Source: Mycolicibacterium tusciae (GTDB lineage: Bacteria; Actinomycetota; Actinomycetes; Mycobacteriales; Mycobacteriaceae). Taken from it: DNA of 64,000 nt. The notes below the pieces were generated by a model. It made no database searches, was not told where the DNA came from, and was given only the letters and a program-made list of their open reading frames with translations. Made by a program: the position numbers and the translations under genes. Positions 36,082 through 44,741 of the stretch are shown here, piece after piece (position 1 is the first letter of the stretch; each line of letters opens with the position of its first letter). The stretch spans positions 62,001 to 126,000 of the forward strand of contig NZ_MVIM01000007.1 of the NCBI RefSeq assembly GCF_002086795.1. The letters are read 5' to 3'.

Positions 36082-37217
36082 CGGACACGGCGGTCGGGCA
36101 CACGTTGAAGCAGCGCTGGAGTGCCTCCCGATGGATGCTGTTGTCGCTCGTCGTCGTCATCGCAGTCGCCACCCTGATCACCTATCTGACCGCGCCCCGA
36201 CTCGGCGGCCCGATGGATCCGACGTCCACGTCGCCTGACGGCGCCCATGCACTGGTGACCCTGCTGCGCGAGCAGGGCATCGATGTCGTCGAGGCACCGG
36301 ATATCTCGGCCGCCGAAAGTGCCGCGCGCCCCGGCACACTCATCGTCGTGTTGCAGACACTGCAGCGTCTCGACGACGACGTCCTGTGGCGGCTGAGCAA
36401 CTTGCCCGGTGACCGGCTCCTGGTGGCTCCGTCGACGCGTACCCGTGAAGCGCTGGCTCCCCATATCACCGTTGCCGGGTCGGTTCCCTTCGGCGGTTCC
36501 GAACCCGGTTGCGACCTGCGGGAGGCAACCCGAGCCGGCGCGGTTCAGCTCGGCGTGAGCGACGAATACGAAGCGGTGGAAGACTTTCCGATCACCCGCT
36601 GCTACGGCGGAGCCCTGGTCCGCTACACCGAGGACGGACGCACCGTCACGGTCGTCGGCAGCGGCGAATTCATGATGAACGGTGGACTGCTGGCCGACGG
36701 GAACGCCGCGCTCGCGATGAACCTTGCCGGAACGAACCCGCGGGTGATCTGGTATGCGCCGCAGAAGCGTCAAGGCGAATCCGATGCGGGCGCGGAAATC
36801 TCCGACCTCGTTCCTCCCGCGGTCGGATGGATAGTGATCCAGCTGTGGCTCGCGATCGCGCTCGTCGCGGTGTGGCGGGGCCGACGCCTCGGTCCGCTTG
36901 TTGCAGAACGTATGCCCGTTGTCGTGCGCGCATCCGAGACGGTCGAGGGGCGCGGCAGGCTGTATCGCTCCCGTCGCGCTCGCGACCGCGCAGCGACGGC
37001 CCTGCGCACCGCCACCTTGCAACGGATGCTGCCGCGCCTCGGCCTGTCCACCAACGCCGAGCCGCCCGCCGTCGTCCAGGCAGTGGCGCAGCGGTCGGGA
37101 CACCACGCACAGACAGTGGCGCACACACTGTTCGGTCCGCCACCGCAGACCGACGACGACTTGGTCCAGCTCGCCCGTGAACTCGACAACATCGAAAGGC
37201 AGGTCGCACAATCGTGA
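36078..37217 (+). CDS. DUF4350 membrane protein (Rv3691-like)
   Basis: 379 residues, ATGA overlap with the DUF4129 gene. An N-terminal helix (SRWMLLSLVVVIAVATLITYL), an extracytoplasmic DUF4350 domain (LVTLLREQGIDVVEAPDISAAESAARPGTLIVVLQTLQRLDDDVLWRLSNLPGDRLLVAP, a GATase/ThuA-like Rossmann pattern) and a second helix near 248-266. The cytoplasmic tail is Arg-rich. Two Cys (PGCD, TRCYGG) may bond outside. Function unknown. Confidence 0.88.
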   Translation: MTDTAVGHTLKQRWSASRWMLLSLVVVIAVATLITYLTAPRLGGPMDPTSTSPDGAHALVTLLREQGIDVVEAPDISAAESAARPGTLIVVLQTLQRLDDDVLWRLSNLPGDRLLVAPSTRTREALAPHITVAGSVPFGGSEPGCDLREATRAGAVQLGVSDEYEAVEDFPITRCYGGALVRYTEDGRTVTVVGSGEFMMNGGLLADGNAALAMNLAGTNPRVIWYAPQKRQGESDAGAEISDLVPPAVGWIVIQLWLAIALVAVWRGRRLGPLVAERMPVVVRASETVEGRGRLYRSRRARDRAATALRTATLQRMLPRLGLSTNAEPPAVVQAVAQRSGHHAQTVAHTLFGPPPQTDDDLVQLARELDNIERQVAQS

Positions 37218-38197
37218 CTCAGCCACCTTCAGGTCAGAATCCCGGCGCCGCAGGTGATGCGGCGCGAAATGCGCTGCTGGCTCTGCGCACTGAGATCGCC
37301 AAGGCAGTCGTCGGCCAGGAGGCGGTGGTCAGCGGCTTGGTGATCGCACTACTGTGCCGCGGTCATGTGCTGCTCGAGGGAGTGCCGGGCGTTGCCAAGA
37401 CCCTGCTGGTCCGCACGCTGGCGGCCGCGCTGCAACTCGAGTTCAAGCGGGTGCAGTTCACGCCCGACCTGATGCCAGGTGACGTCACCGGTTCGCTCGT
37501 ATATGACGCCCGCACGGCCGAATTCGAGTTCCGCGCCGGCCCGGTGTTCACCAACCTGCTGCTGGCCGACGAGATCAACAGGACTCCGCCCAAGACTCAG
37601 GCCGCGCTGCTTGAGGCCATGGAGGAGCGCCAGGTCAGCGTGGACGGTGAACCGCGTCCGTTGCCCGACCCGTTCATCGTGGCGGCGACGCAGAACCCGA
37701 TCGAGTACGAGGGCACCTATCAGCTGCCCGAAGCACAGCTGGACCGGTTCCTCTTGAAGCTCAACGTTCCCCTGCCGCCGCGGGACCAGGAGATCACGGT
37801 CCTCGATCGGCATGCGCGCGGCTTCGACCCTCGCGACCTGTCCGCCGTGCGACCCGTCGCGGGGCCCGCCGAACTGGCGGCCGGCCGTGCCGCCGTACAA
37901 CAGGTGCTCGTCGCCGACGAGGTGCTCGGCTACATCGTCGATATCGCGGGCGCTACACGGCATTCCCCGTCACTGCAGCTAGGGGTGTCGCCGCGCGGGG
38001 CGACCGCCCTGCTGGGCACGGCCCGCTCCTGGGCATGGCTGTCGGGCCGCAACTACGTCACCCCCGATGACGTCAAGGCGATGGCGCGGCCGACGTTGCG
38101 GCATCGTATCCAGTTGCGTCCGGAGGCCGAGCTCGAAGGCGCTCATCCCGACGGCGTGCTGGACGGGATTCTCGCAGCCGTCCCGGTGCCACGGTAG
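37214..38197 (+). CDS. moxR2: MoxR-family AAA+ ATPase (MoxR2, Rv3692)
   Basis: 327 residues from GTG 37214 (GTGA overlap). Walker A GVPGVAKT near residues 56-63, Walker B LLLADEINRTPPKTQAALLEAMEERQV, sensor 1 IVAATQNPIEYEGTYQLPEAQLDRF, sensor 2 near PRGATALL. MoxR ATPases are chaperone-like and assemble protein complexes, usually with DUF58 and VWA partners; the DUF58 gene follows immediately here. Confidence 0.95.
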   Translation: MTQPPSGQNPGAAGDAARNALLALRTEIAKAVVGQEAVVSGLVIALLCRGHVLLEGVPGVAKTLLVRTLAAALQLEFKRVQFTPDLMPGDVTGSLVYDARTAEFEFRAGPVFTNLLLADEINRTPPKTQAALLEAMEERQVSVDGEPRPLPDPFIVAATQNPIEYEGTYQLPEAQLDRFLLKLNVPLPPRDQEITVLDRHARGFDPRDLSAVRPVAGPAELAAGRAAVQQVLVADEVLGYIVDIAGATRHSPSLQLGVSPRGATALLGTARSWAWLSGRNYVTPDDVKAMARPTLRHRIQLRPEAELEGAHPDGVLDGILAAVPVPR

Positions 38198-39519
38198 TGG
38201 TTCTGACCGGTCGCGCCGGCTTGGTGGCACTGGTCTGCGTGCTTCCGGTCGCGTTGTCACCATGGCCGGCAACGGCGTTCGCCGTTCTAGCCGGTGCGCT
38301 TGCGGCAGCGATCGTACTTGACATCCTTCTGGCCGCCAGCACTCGCCGGCTGGTCTTCGCGCGATCCGGTGACACCACGGCGAGACTGGGGCAACCCGTC
38401 GACGCGGTTCTCGAAGTGGAGAACCCGGGTCCGCGACGCTTGCGCGGACAGGTCCGCGATGCGTGGGCGCCCAGCGCCAGGGCCGAGCCCCGGATGCACA
38501 GTGTGAATATTGCTCCAGGACAACGGGTTCGACTCGTTACGACGCTGCGGTCGGTTCGCAGGGGCGACCAGAGATCAGCTTTGGTGACGGCCCGGTCGAT
38601 CGGGCCGTTGGGAATGGCCGGAAGGCAGCACTCGCATCGGGTGCCATGGCAGATCCGGATCCTGCCACCGTTCCTGTCCCGCAAGCACCTGCCCTCGCGG
38701 CTGGCCAGACTTCGCGAGCTGGAAGGGAACACCGCGGTCCTGATCCGCGGTCAGGGCACCGAGTTCGATTCGTTGCGTGAGTACGTCATCGGTGACGATG
38801 TCAGATCAATCGACTGGCGCGCCACCGCCCGGCGAGCCGACGTCGTGGTGCGGACGTGGCGACCCGAGCGTGATCGGCGGGTGGTCATCGTGCTGGACAC
38901 CGGACGCACATCGGCGGGCCGTGTCGGCGTTGACCCCACCGCCGACGATCCCAGTGGCTGGCCGCGACTGGACTGGTCCATGGATGCCGCGCTGCTGCTG
39001 GCCGCGCTCGCAGCGCGCGCGGGCGATCACGTCGACTTCCTCGCTCACGACCGGGTCACCCGGGCCGGCCTGTTCAACGCCTCGCGCACGGAACTGCTCG
39101 CGCAACTGGTCGGCGCCATGGCGCCGCTGGAACCCGCACTGATCGAGTCCGATGCCAGGGCCATGGTGGCCGCGATACAGCGACGCGTTCGGCGCCGAGC
39201 GCTGGTCGTGTTGCTCACCGACCTGAACGCCTCCGCGCTCGACGAGGGTCTGATGGGCGTGCTGCCGCAATTGTCCGCCAAACATCAGGTTCTGCTGGCC
39301 GCTGTCGCCGACCCGCGGGTGGACGCGATGGCCGCGGGGCGGGCGGACGCCCCCGCGGTGTACGACGCTGCGGCGGCCGAACGTTCGCGCAACGACCGGC
39401 GTTCGATGGCCTCGCGATTGCGGGCGGCCGGGGTCGATGTCGTGGACGCACCACCCGACGAACTGGCACCCGCGCTCGCGGACCACTACCTCGCCATGAA
39501 GGCCACCGGCAGGCTCTAG
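38197..39519 (+). CDS. DUF58 domain protein (Rv3693-like)
   Basis: 440 residues from GTG 38197, sharing one base with the moxR2 stop. Two N-terminal transmembrane helices (about 4-20 and 25-45), a beta-rich segment, then the DUF58 signature EFDSLREYVIGDDVRSIDWRATAR (about 188-211) and a VWA-like domain starting VVIVLDTGR with further acidic and Ser residues. It is the standard membrane partner of MoxR. The end overlaps the convergent SpoIIM gene by 4 bases. Confidence 0.93.
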   Translation: MVLTGRAGLVALVCVLPVALSPWPATAFAVLAGALAAAIVLDILLAASTRRLVFARSGDTTARLGQPVDAVLEVENPGPRRLRGQVRDAWAPSARAEPRMHSVNIAPGQRVRLVTTLRSVRRGDQRSALVTARSIGPLGMAGRQHSHRVPWQIRILPPFLSRKHLPSRLARLRELEGNTAVLIRGQGTEFDSLREYVIGDDVRSIDWRATARRADVVVRTWRPERDRRVVIVLDTGRTSAGRVGVDPTADDPSGWPRLDWSMDAALLLAALAARAGDHVDFLAHDRVTRAGLFNASRTELLAQLVGAMAPLEPALIESDARAMVAAIQRRVRRRALVVLLTDLNASALDEGLMGVLPQLSAKHQVLLAAVADPRVDAMAAGRADAPAVYDAAAAERSRNDRRSMASRLRAAGVDVVDAPPDELAPALADHYLAMKATGRL

Positions 39520-40508
39520 CGCGTCGGCACCACATCCGGTGCGTCGGCGATGTCGCCGCTCTCCCCCGCAGCGACACCCCGGCGGCCGAAATAGATTACG
39601 TAGCAGAGGAAAGCGACTTCGGCTGCCACCCCGATGGCGATGCGCACGAACGTCGGCAGCGGCGACGGTGTCACCAACGACTCGATCAGCCCGGCCACCA
39701 GCAAGACGACGATCAGGCCGCCGGCGACCGCAACCACCGCGCGGCCCTGCTCGGCCAGCACCTGCGTCCGCGGCCGATGGCCCGGCGACACGACCGACCA
39801 CCCGAGTCGCATTCCCACGGCCCCGGCGAGGAAGACCGCTGTCAGTTCGATGAGCCCATGCGGGGTCAGCAGGCCGAGGAAGACGTCGCCCTTGTCCGCG
39901 TCGAACATGAAGCCGGCGATCACTCCGAGGTTGAGAGCGTTCTGGAACAGGATGTACGGGATGGGGATGCCGAGCAGGATCGCGAAGCCGATGCACTGCG
40001 CGGCAACCCATGAGTTGTTGATCCACACCTGCAGGCCGAACGATGCGGCTGGGTTCTCGCTGTAATAGTTGGCGAAATCCTCGTTCACCAATTGTTCGAT
40101 CTCGCTTGGGGTTTTGAGGGCCGACTGCACCTCCTGGTTGCCCGACACCCACAGCGCGATCAGCGCGGTGACGAAGAAGAACGCGAAGGCCGTTGCGAGC
40201 CACCATCGCCATGAGCGATAGGCGACCACCGGGAACGACACCGTCCAGAACCTCGCGAACTCGCGCCACAGCGGCGCATGCGCACCCGTCACCACCGACC
40301 GTGCGCGGGCGACCAACCCCGACAGCCGCCCGATGAGGACCGAGTCGGTGGACGAGCTGCGCACGATCGACAGGTGGGTGGACACCCGCTGGTAGAGATC
40401 GACCAATTCGTCGACTTCGGCGCCCGTGAGCTTCCGCCGACGCCTGGTCAGCTGCTCCAGCCGCTCCCACGTCGGACGATGCGCCACCACGAACGCGTCG
40501 ACATCCAC
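39516..40508 (-). CDS. stage II sporulation protein M-type membrane protein (Rv3694c-like)
   Basis: 330 residues from GTG 40508 (MDVDAF), where similarity to Rv3694c begins; the open frame continues to 40550 but would overlap the divergent gene. An N-terminal cytoplasmic part (LVDLYQRVSTHLSIVRS) and about five transmembrane helices of the SpoIIM/DUF95 family, with GLLTPHGLIELTAVFLAGAVGMRLGW. In mycobacteria, which do not sporulate, it probably belongs to the membrane complex formed with the RDD protein and the MoxR-DUF58 genes. Confidence 0.92.
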   Translation of the reverse strand: MDVDAFVVAHRPTWERLEQLTRRRRKLTGAEVDELVDLYQRVSTHLSIVRSSSTDSVLIGRLSGLVARARSVVTGAHAPLWREFARFWTVSFPVVAYRSWRWWLATAFAFFFVTALIALWVSGNQEVQSALKTPSEIEQLVNEDFANYYSENPAASFGLQVWINNSWVAAQCIGFAILLGIPIPYILFQNALNLGVIAGFMFDADKGDVFLGLLTPHGLIELTAVFLAGAVGMRLGWSVVSPGHRPRTQVLAEQGRAVVAVAGGLIVVLLVAGLIESLVTPSPLPTFVRIAIGVAAEVAFLCYVIYFGRRGVAAGESGDIADAPDVVPTR

Positions 40509-40535
40509 CCCACGAATCCTAGTAGCGTGATCGCC

Positions 40536-41423
40536 ATGGTCGGCCAGCAAGAACCCGTGGTGACCGGGGACGCGGTGGTTCTGGATGTTCAGATCGCCCA
40601 GCTACCGGTCCGCGCGCTGTCGGCGATCATCGACGTCGCCGTGGTGTTCATCCTCTACATCACCGGCGTCGTGTTGTGGGCCAACACACTCACCCAGTTC
40701 GATCCGGCCTTCTCGGCTGCGGTGCTGATCATTTTCACCGTCCTGGCGATCGTGGGGTATCCGACGATATTCGAGACGACAACCCGTGGCCGTTCGTTGG
40801 GCAAGCTCGCGATGGGACTGCGGGTGGTGTCCGACGATGGCAGCCCGGAACGCTTTCGGCAGGCCTTGTTTCGTGCGCTGGCAGGCGTGATCGAAATCTG
40901 GATGCTCACCGGCGGGCCTGCGGTGATCTGCAGCCTGGCGTCGTCGAAGGGCAAGCGGATCGGCGACATCTTCGCCGGAACCGTGGTCATCAGTGAACGT
41001 GCACCAAGAATGTCGCCGCCTCCGCTGATGCCGCCGCAGCTCGCGTGGTGGGCGTCCACGTTGCAGTTGTCCGGGCTGCATCCCGAGCAGGCCGAGCTGG
41101 CACGCCAGTTCCTTTCCCGCATATCGCAATTGGATCCACAGCTGCGCGACCAGATGGCCTACCGCATCACCAGCGACGTCGTCGCCCAGATCTCGCCGCC
41201 ACCACCGCTCGGCACACCACCGCAGTACGTGCTGGCCGCTGTGCTAGCCGAGCGCCACCGCCGCGAACTCGCCCGGCTGCAGCCCGCGCCCGTTGGGCCT
41301 CCACCCCAATGGCCGCCGAGCCCACCCCCCGTCATCGGGTATCCAGCTCCGCCGCAGCAGGTTCCACCGCGACAGGCTCCGCCACCGTCGTCCGACCCCG
41401 ACGGTTTCGCGCCGCCGAGCTAG
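40536..41423 (+). CDS. RDD-family membrane protein (Rv3695-like)
   Basis: 295 residues from ATG 40536, only 27 bases from the divergent SpoIIM start. RDD domain with LPVRALSAIIDVAVVFILY, three to four helices, FETTTRGRSLGKLAMGLRVVSDDG and KRIGDIFAGTVVI. A helical cytoplasmic part follows (LHPEQAELARQFLSRISQLDPQLRDQMAYRI), then a Pro-rich tail. RDD-SpoIIM pairs commonly neighbour MoxR-DUF58 genes in actinobacteria. Biochemical role unknown. Confidence 0.92.
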   Translation: MVGQQEPVVTGDAVVLDVQIAQLPVRALSAIIDVAVVFILYITGVVLWANTLTQFDPAFSAAVLIIFTVLAIVGYPTIFETTTRGRSLGKLAMGLRVVSDDGSPERFRQALFRALAGVIEIWMLTGGPAVICSLASSKGKRIGDIFAGTVVISERAPRMSPPPLMPPQLAWWASTLQLSGLHPEQAELARQFLSRISQLDPQLRDQMAYRITSDVVAQISPPPPLGTPPQYVLAAVLAERHRRELARLQPAPVGPPPQWPPSPPPVIGYPAPPQQVPPRQAPPPSSDPDGFAPPS

Positions 41424-41460
41424 CGACGACGCGGTTTCGGTGATCGAAAGGTATTCTCCG

Positions 41461-41955
41461 TCAGCGGTATCGGAGCCCGACGAGCATCAGCACAGCCGCG
41501 ATGATGCTGGTGGCCGCGCGCACGTGGTTCCACGCCGTCCACGTTGACAGGTACGCCTGCCACTCCCGCGCCGCGTCGGCGACCGGGAGCCCGACCGGGT
41601 CGACGGTTTCGAGGTGGTTGTTGAGTGGCACGTTGAACACCATCGTGATGATCGCCGCGAGAATTCCGAGGACCGCTCCCACGAGGATCCATCCGCTGCC
41701 CGGCTCCCCGATCCGCGTCACGGCCATGATTCCGGCGACCAGCGCCAGCAGCGATGCGCCGAAATAGGCCAGCAGGAACCCCGGACTCGAATTCGCGACG
41801 ACGTTGATGCCGCGCATGGCAGTGATCGCCTCGACCGGGCCGGTGCGGTCGAGTCCCTTCATCACGAATGTCGAGAAGACGTACATCATCCCGCAGGCGG
41901 CGGCAGCGGTCAGCGCGGCCAGTGAGGTGACGACGACGAAGGGGCTCATGTTCAT
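41461..41955 (-). CDS. DUF1772 membrane protein
   Basis: 164 residues from ATG 41955 (MNMSPFVV); the frame upstream of it is hydrophilic and unlike the family. Four transmembrane helices, and the family pattern FNVPLNNHLETV...AAREWQAYLSTWTAWNHVRAATS. DUF1772 proteins are related to anthrone oxygenases, but most bacterial members are uncharacterised. It lies codirectional with and downstream of the DUF998 gene, about 70 bases apart, possibly one TetR-controlled unit. Confidence 0.85.
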   Translation of the reverse strand: MNMSPFVVVTSLAALTAAAACGMMYVFSTFVMKGLDRTGPVEAITAMRGINVVANSSPGFLLAYFGASLLALVAGIMAVTRIGEPGSGWILVGAVLGILAAIITMVFNVPLNNHLETVDPVGLPVADAAREWQAYLSTWTAWNHVRAATSIIAAVLMLVGLRYR

Positions 41956-42028
41956 GCCTTGAGTGAACAAGGGCCGGCGTTCACGGTCCATCGTCAGACG
42001 TCCCGGCCGCATACGCGTGCGTCTGCGC

Positions 42029-42688
42029 CTATTCGACGGTCCGGTACAGCTTCACCGACACCGCGGCCAACCATGCCCACGCGGCGACGACTGCGGCAGT
42101 GAATACCAAAACCGTTGTGGGTGCACCTGATCCGGAGGACAACGCAATGAAGCTCAGCGCGAACACGCCTCCGGTGATACGCGAATACCAGGCCCAGCCC
42201 GTCTCATTGGTCCGGACGAACCGCGCGCCCATCACCATGCACGCCGCCACCAGGCAGGCGAACCCGAGGCCCGCGACCGCGAAGTGGGTCAGTCCGTGCC
42301 AGCTGACCTCGCCCATCCCGGGCGGCGTACCGGGAGGGAAGCCGTCCGACGGGTCGGCCCGGAAGATGCCTGCGCAGAAGACACCGAGCCCGTACGCCCC
42401 GAGCAGTCCGGACGCCCAGACCGACTGCCGGCCCGGCCCGAGTGCACGTCGCACGCCGACGGCGGCCGCGATCGTCATCGCCCCGGTCACCAGGAAGTTG
42501 AGGATCTGGATCCAGCCCAGGTCGCCGTTGGACAACTGGCTCACCGCGTGTCTGGTGGGGTCGTAGCCGTCGCGGGTGAACATCTGCGCCGCCGCGACGA
42601 CGACGTAGATGGGGCCTGCGATGACGCCGTAGCCGAGCAACGATTTGGTTATTCGCACCGACAACGGCGGGCAATCAGTGCTGGTCAT
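42029..42688 (-). CDS. DUF998 membrane protein
   Basis: 219 residues. Six predicted helices with DPTRHAVSQLSNGDLGWIQILNFLVTGAMTIA, the DUF998 core, and GEVSWHGLTHFAVAGLGFACLVAACMVMG. Function unknown. Divergent from the TetR gene across an 85-base region that holds two operator-like repeats, so it is the likely target of that repressor. Confidence 0.87.
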   Translation of the reverse strand: MTSTDCPPLSVRITKSLLGYGVIAGPIYVVVAAAQMFTRDGYDPTRHAVSQLSNGDLGWIQILNFLVTGAMTIAAAVGVRRALGPGRQSVWASGLLGAYGLGVFCAGIFRADPSDGFPPGTPPGMGEVSWHGLTHFAVAGLGFACLVAACMVMGARFVRTNETGWAWYSRITGGVFALSFIALSSGSGAPTTVLVFTAAVVAAWAWLAAVSVKLYRTVE

Positions 42689-42710
42689 CAGACTCCTCGT
42701 GGTCTAATCA

Positions 42711-42757
42711 AACTAGACCGTCTAGTACTATCACTGTCGAACTAGACTGTCCAGTAC
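42711..42757. promoter_or_regulatory. Two direct copies of a TetR-type operator
   Basis: AACTAGACCGTCTAGTAC (42711-42728) and AACTAGACTGTCCAGTAC (42740-42757) agree at 16 of 18 bases. The first contains the palindrome CTAGAC-C-GTCTAG. They start 29 bases apart, between the DUF998 gene (minus) and the TetR gene (plus), ending 16 bases before the TetR ATG. The arrangement fits autoregulation plus repression of the membrane-protein gene. Confidence 0.7.
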
Positions 42758-42773
42758 TGGCTGAGGAGGCGGT

Positions 42774-43421
42774 ATGACCGGGGCGGTGCCGGGGCGCTCG
42801 GCGCGGAAACGCGCGACCATCCTGGCGGCAGGGCGCGAACTCTTCCTGAGCCACGGCTATCAGGGCACCAGCGTCGACCAGATCGCCGCGTCGGCCGAGG
42901 TGTCCAAACAGACGGTCTACAAGCACTTCGGCGACAAACAGGAATTGCTGTTGGCGATCGTGAACGAGGCACTGGACAGCACAGTGACGCCGTTTCTGGA
43001 CCGCATCGCGAAGCTGGCCGATACCGACGATCTGGAGGCCAACCTCACCGCGCTGGCGGGCGAGTACCTGCGCGCGGTGCTCACGGAACCGGTGGTGCAG
43101 TTGCGCAGACTCGTGGTCGGCGAAGCCAACCGGGTGCCCGCCCTGGCGCAGCTCTACTACGAGCAGGCCCCCTCGCGGGCGCTGGCCGCGTTCGCCGATT
43201 GCATGGAACGTCTAGACGATCGGGGTCTCCTGTCGGTGTCTGAACCTGCCGTTGCGGCAGAGCATTTCGCGTTCCTTGTCGTGGGTCGGTGCATAGACCA
43301 GGCGCTGTTCTGCGGCGGGCCGCAGGTTCTCGCGGGCTTGGATGTCGACCGCCACGTCCGCGCCGGGGTCGCGCTGTTTCTCGCCGGTTACCTGCCTCGC
43401 CACGGCATTACGGAGCGATAG
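42774..43421 (+). CDS. TetR-family transcriptional repressor
   Basis: 215 residues from ATG 42774 with GAGGAGG just upstream. N-terminal HTH: SARKRATILAAGRELFLSHGYQGTSVDQIAASAEVSKQTVYKHFGDKQELL, the canonical TetR_N pattern; C-terminal ligand domain of the TetR_C_7/AefR-like type. Effector unknown. Operator copies directly upstream. The AraC gene starts 9 bases after its stop, so the two are probably cotranscribed. Confidence 0.94.
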   Translation: MTGAVPGRSARKRATILAAGRELFLSHGYQGTSVDQIAASAEVSKQTVYKHFGDKQELLLAIVNEALDSTVTPFLDRIAKLADTDDLEANLTALAGEYLRAVLTEPVVQLRRLVVGEANRVPALAQLYYEQAPSRALAAFADCMERLDDRGLLSVSEPAVAAEHFAFLVVGRCIDQALFCGGPQVLAGLDVDRHVRAGVALFLAGYLPRHGITER

Positions 43422-43430
43422 GCTCGCACG

Positions 43431-44396
43431 GTGGACGCCGTAGTCGGCCTGCTCGACGGGGTACGCGCGCGCGGCGCGTTCGTTCTGCGGATGATGATGG
43501 ATCCACCGTGGTCGCTGAGCATCCGCGATGACGCACCGCTGACCTTGATCTGCCAGACGCATGGGGACTCAGTCATCGTCGGCGCGAGCAACGGGACCAC
43601 CTGGTTGCATCCCGGTGACGTCGCCCTGGTCCGTGGCACCGAGCACTACGTCTTCGCCGACGATCCGGGCACCGAACCGATGGCGGTGATCCATCCGGGC
43701 AACCGCTGCACGACGCTGTCGGGCGAGACGCTGAAGTTCGAGATGTCGCTTGGCGTGCGGACGTGGGGCAACAGCGCGTCGGGCACGACACGATCGGTTG
43801 TCTGCGCCTACGAGGGTCGCAGTGAGGTGAGCGCCCGGTTGCTCGACGTGCTCCCCACCGTGCTGGTGGTGCGGTCCGGCGAATGGGACTCGCCGCTGGT
43901 GGATCTGCTGTCTCGCGAGGCGGGAGATGACGGCGCCGGCCAGGAAGCGTATCTGGACCGGATGCTCGATGTGCTGCTGATCGCTGTGCTGCGGGTCTGG
44001 TTCGGCCGCGATGGCAACGCACCGACATGGTGGGACGCCGAGCAGGATCCGGTGGTGGGCCCGGCGCTGAAACTCATCTACAACAATCCGGCGCACCCAT
44101 GGACCGTGGCCAATTTGGCTGCGGCCGTTGGCTGTTCGCGTGCGGTGTTCGCACGCCGGTTCACCGATCAGGTGGGAGAGCCGCCGATCGCGTTTCTGAC
44201 GAGCTGGCGGCTGGCGTTGGCCGCCGACCTGTTGCGGTCGAGTCAGGTGACGATCGGTGCGGTCGCCCGCCAGGTCGGTTACAGCACCCCGTTCGCGTTG
44301 AGCAGTGCGTTCAAGCGGGCCTACGGGGTCAGCCCGAACACCCACCGCTCCACCGCTGCACCGTCGGCGGACGACCTGGACTCCTCGGCGCTCTAA
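43431..44396 (+). CDS. AraC-family regulator with cupin_6 domain
   Basis: 321 residues from GTG 43431. An N-terminal cupin-like sensor of the AraC_binding_2/cupin_6 type (WSLSIRDDAPLTLICQTHGDSVIVG, LHPGDVALVRGTEHYVFAD) is followed by two HTH motifs at the C-terminus (TVANLAAAVGCSRAVFARRFTDQVGEPPIAFLTSWRLALA and TIGAVARQVGYSTPFALSSAFKRAYGVSPNTHR). Effector unknown. Likely cotranscribed with tetR. Confidence 0.93.
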   Translation: MDAVVGLLDGVRARGAFVLRMMMDPPWSLSIRDDAPLTLICQTHGDSVIVGASNGTTWLHPGDVALVRGTEHYVFADDPGTEPMAVIHPGNRCTTLSGETLKFEMSLGVRTWGNSASGTTRSVVCAYEGRSEVSARLLDVLPTVLVVRSGEWDSPLVDLLSREAGDDGAGQEAYLDRMLDVLLIAVLRVWFGRDGNAPTWWDAEQDPVVGPALKLIYNNPAHPWTVANLAAAVGCSRAVFARRFTDQVGEPPIAFLTSWRLALAADLLRSSQVTIGAVARQVGYSTPFALSSAFKRAYGVSPNTHRSTAAPSADDLDSSAL

Positions 44397-44432
44397 GGCC
44401 ATCCGTGGGTCCGGTAGCTCCGAATCACGAGT

Positions 44433-44651
44433 ATGCAGCGCCGCTATCGCGTTACTCAACGCTTGAATGGTGGGCTCACCGTCGAGGTACCGGCGGACGC
44501 GATTGCGACGACGGTGTCGGGCTGGCTGGCCGAACTCGGAGCCGACAGTCCGTTGGCCGGCGATCTCCAAAAGGCCGTAAACGCAGGTGACTGGCCGACG
44601 GCGCGGGCCATCGGTGAGTACTTGGCGGTCGACGTGTCGATGTCGCCCTGA
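44433..44651 (+). CDS. small hypothetical protein
   Basis: 72 residues from ATG 44433 (MQRRYRVTQRLNGGLTVEVPADAIATTVSGWLAELG...). Mixed alpha/beta composition, no membrane segment, no known motif. Codon pattern looks coding and it fills the gap before the PadR operator. Short helical C-terminus (LAGDLQKAVNAGDWPTARAIGEYLAVDV). No function proposed. Confidence 0.6.
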   Translation: MQRRYRVTQRLNGGLTVEVPADAIATTVSGWLAELGADSPLAGDLQKAVNAGDWPTARAIGEYLAVDVSMSP

Positions 44652-44675
44652 CCTCGGACGTTGCATCGCGATAGT

Positions 44676-44702
44676 TTCCGATATATCGTCAACGTATCGG
44701 AA
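44676..44702. promoter_or_regulatory. PadR operator-like inverted repeat
   Basis: Perfect arms TTCCGATA (44676-44683) and TATCGGAA (44695-44702) separated by 11 bases, overlapping a smaller palindrome CGATATATCG (44679-44688). It ends 39 bases before the PadR ATG at 44742. PadR repressors commonly bind such sites upstream of their own gene. Confidence 0.65.
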
Positions 44703-44741
44703 GCGCAGATCGTGCTTTCTGTCCGAAAGAGAGACACAGAC

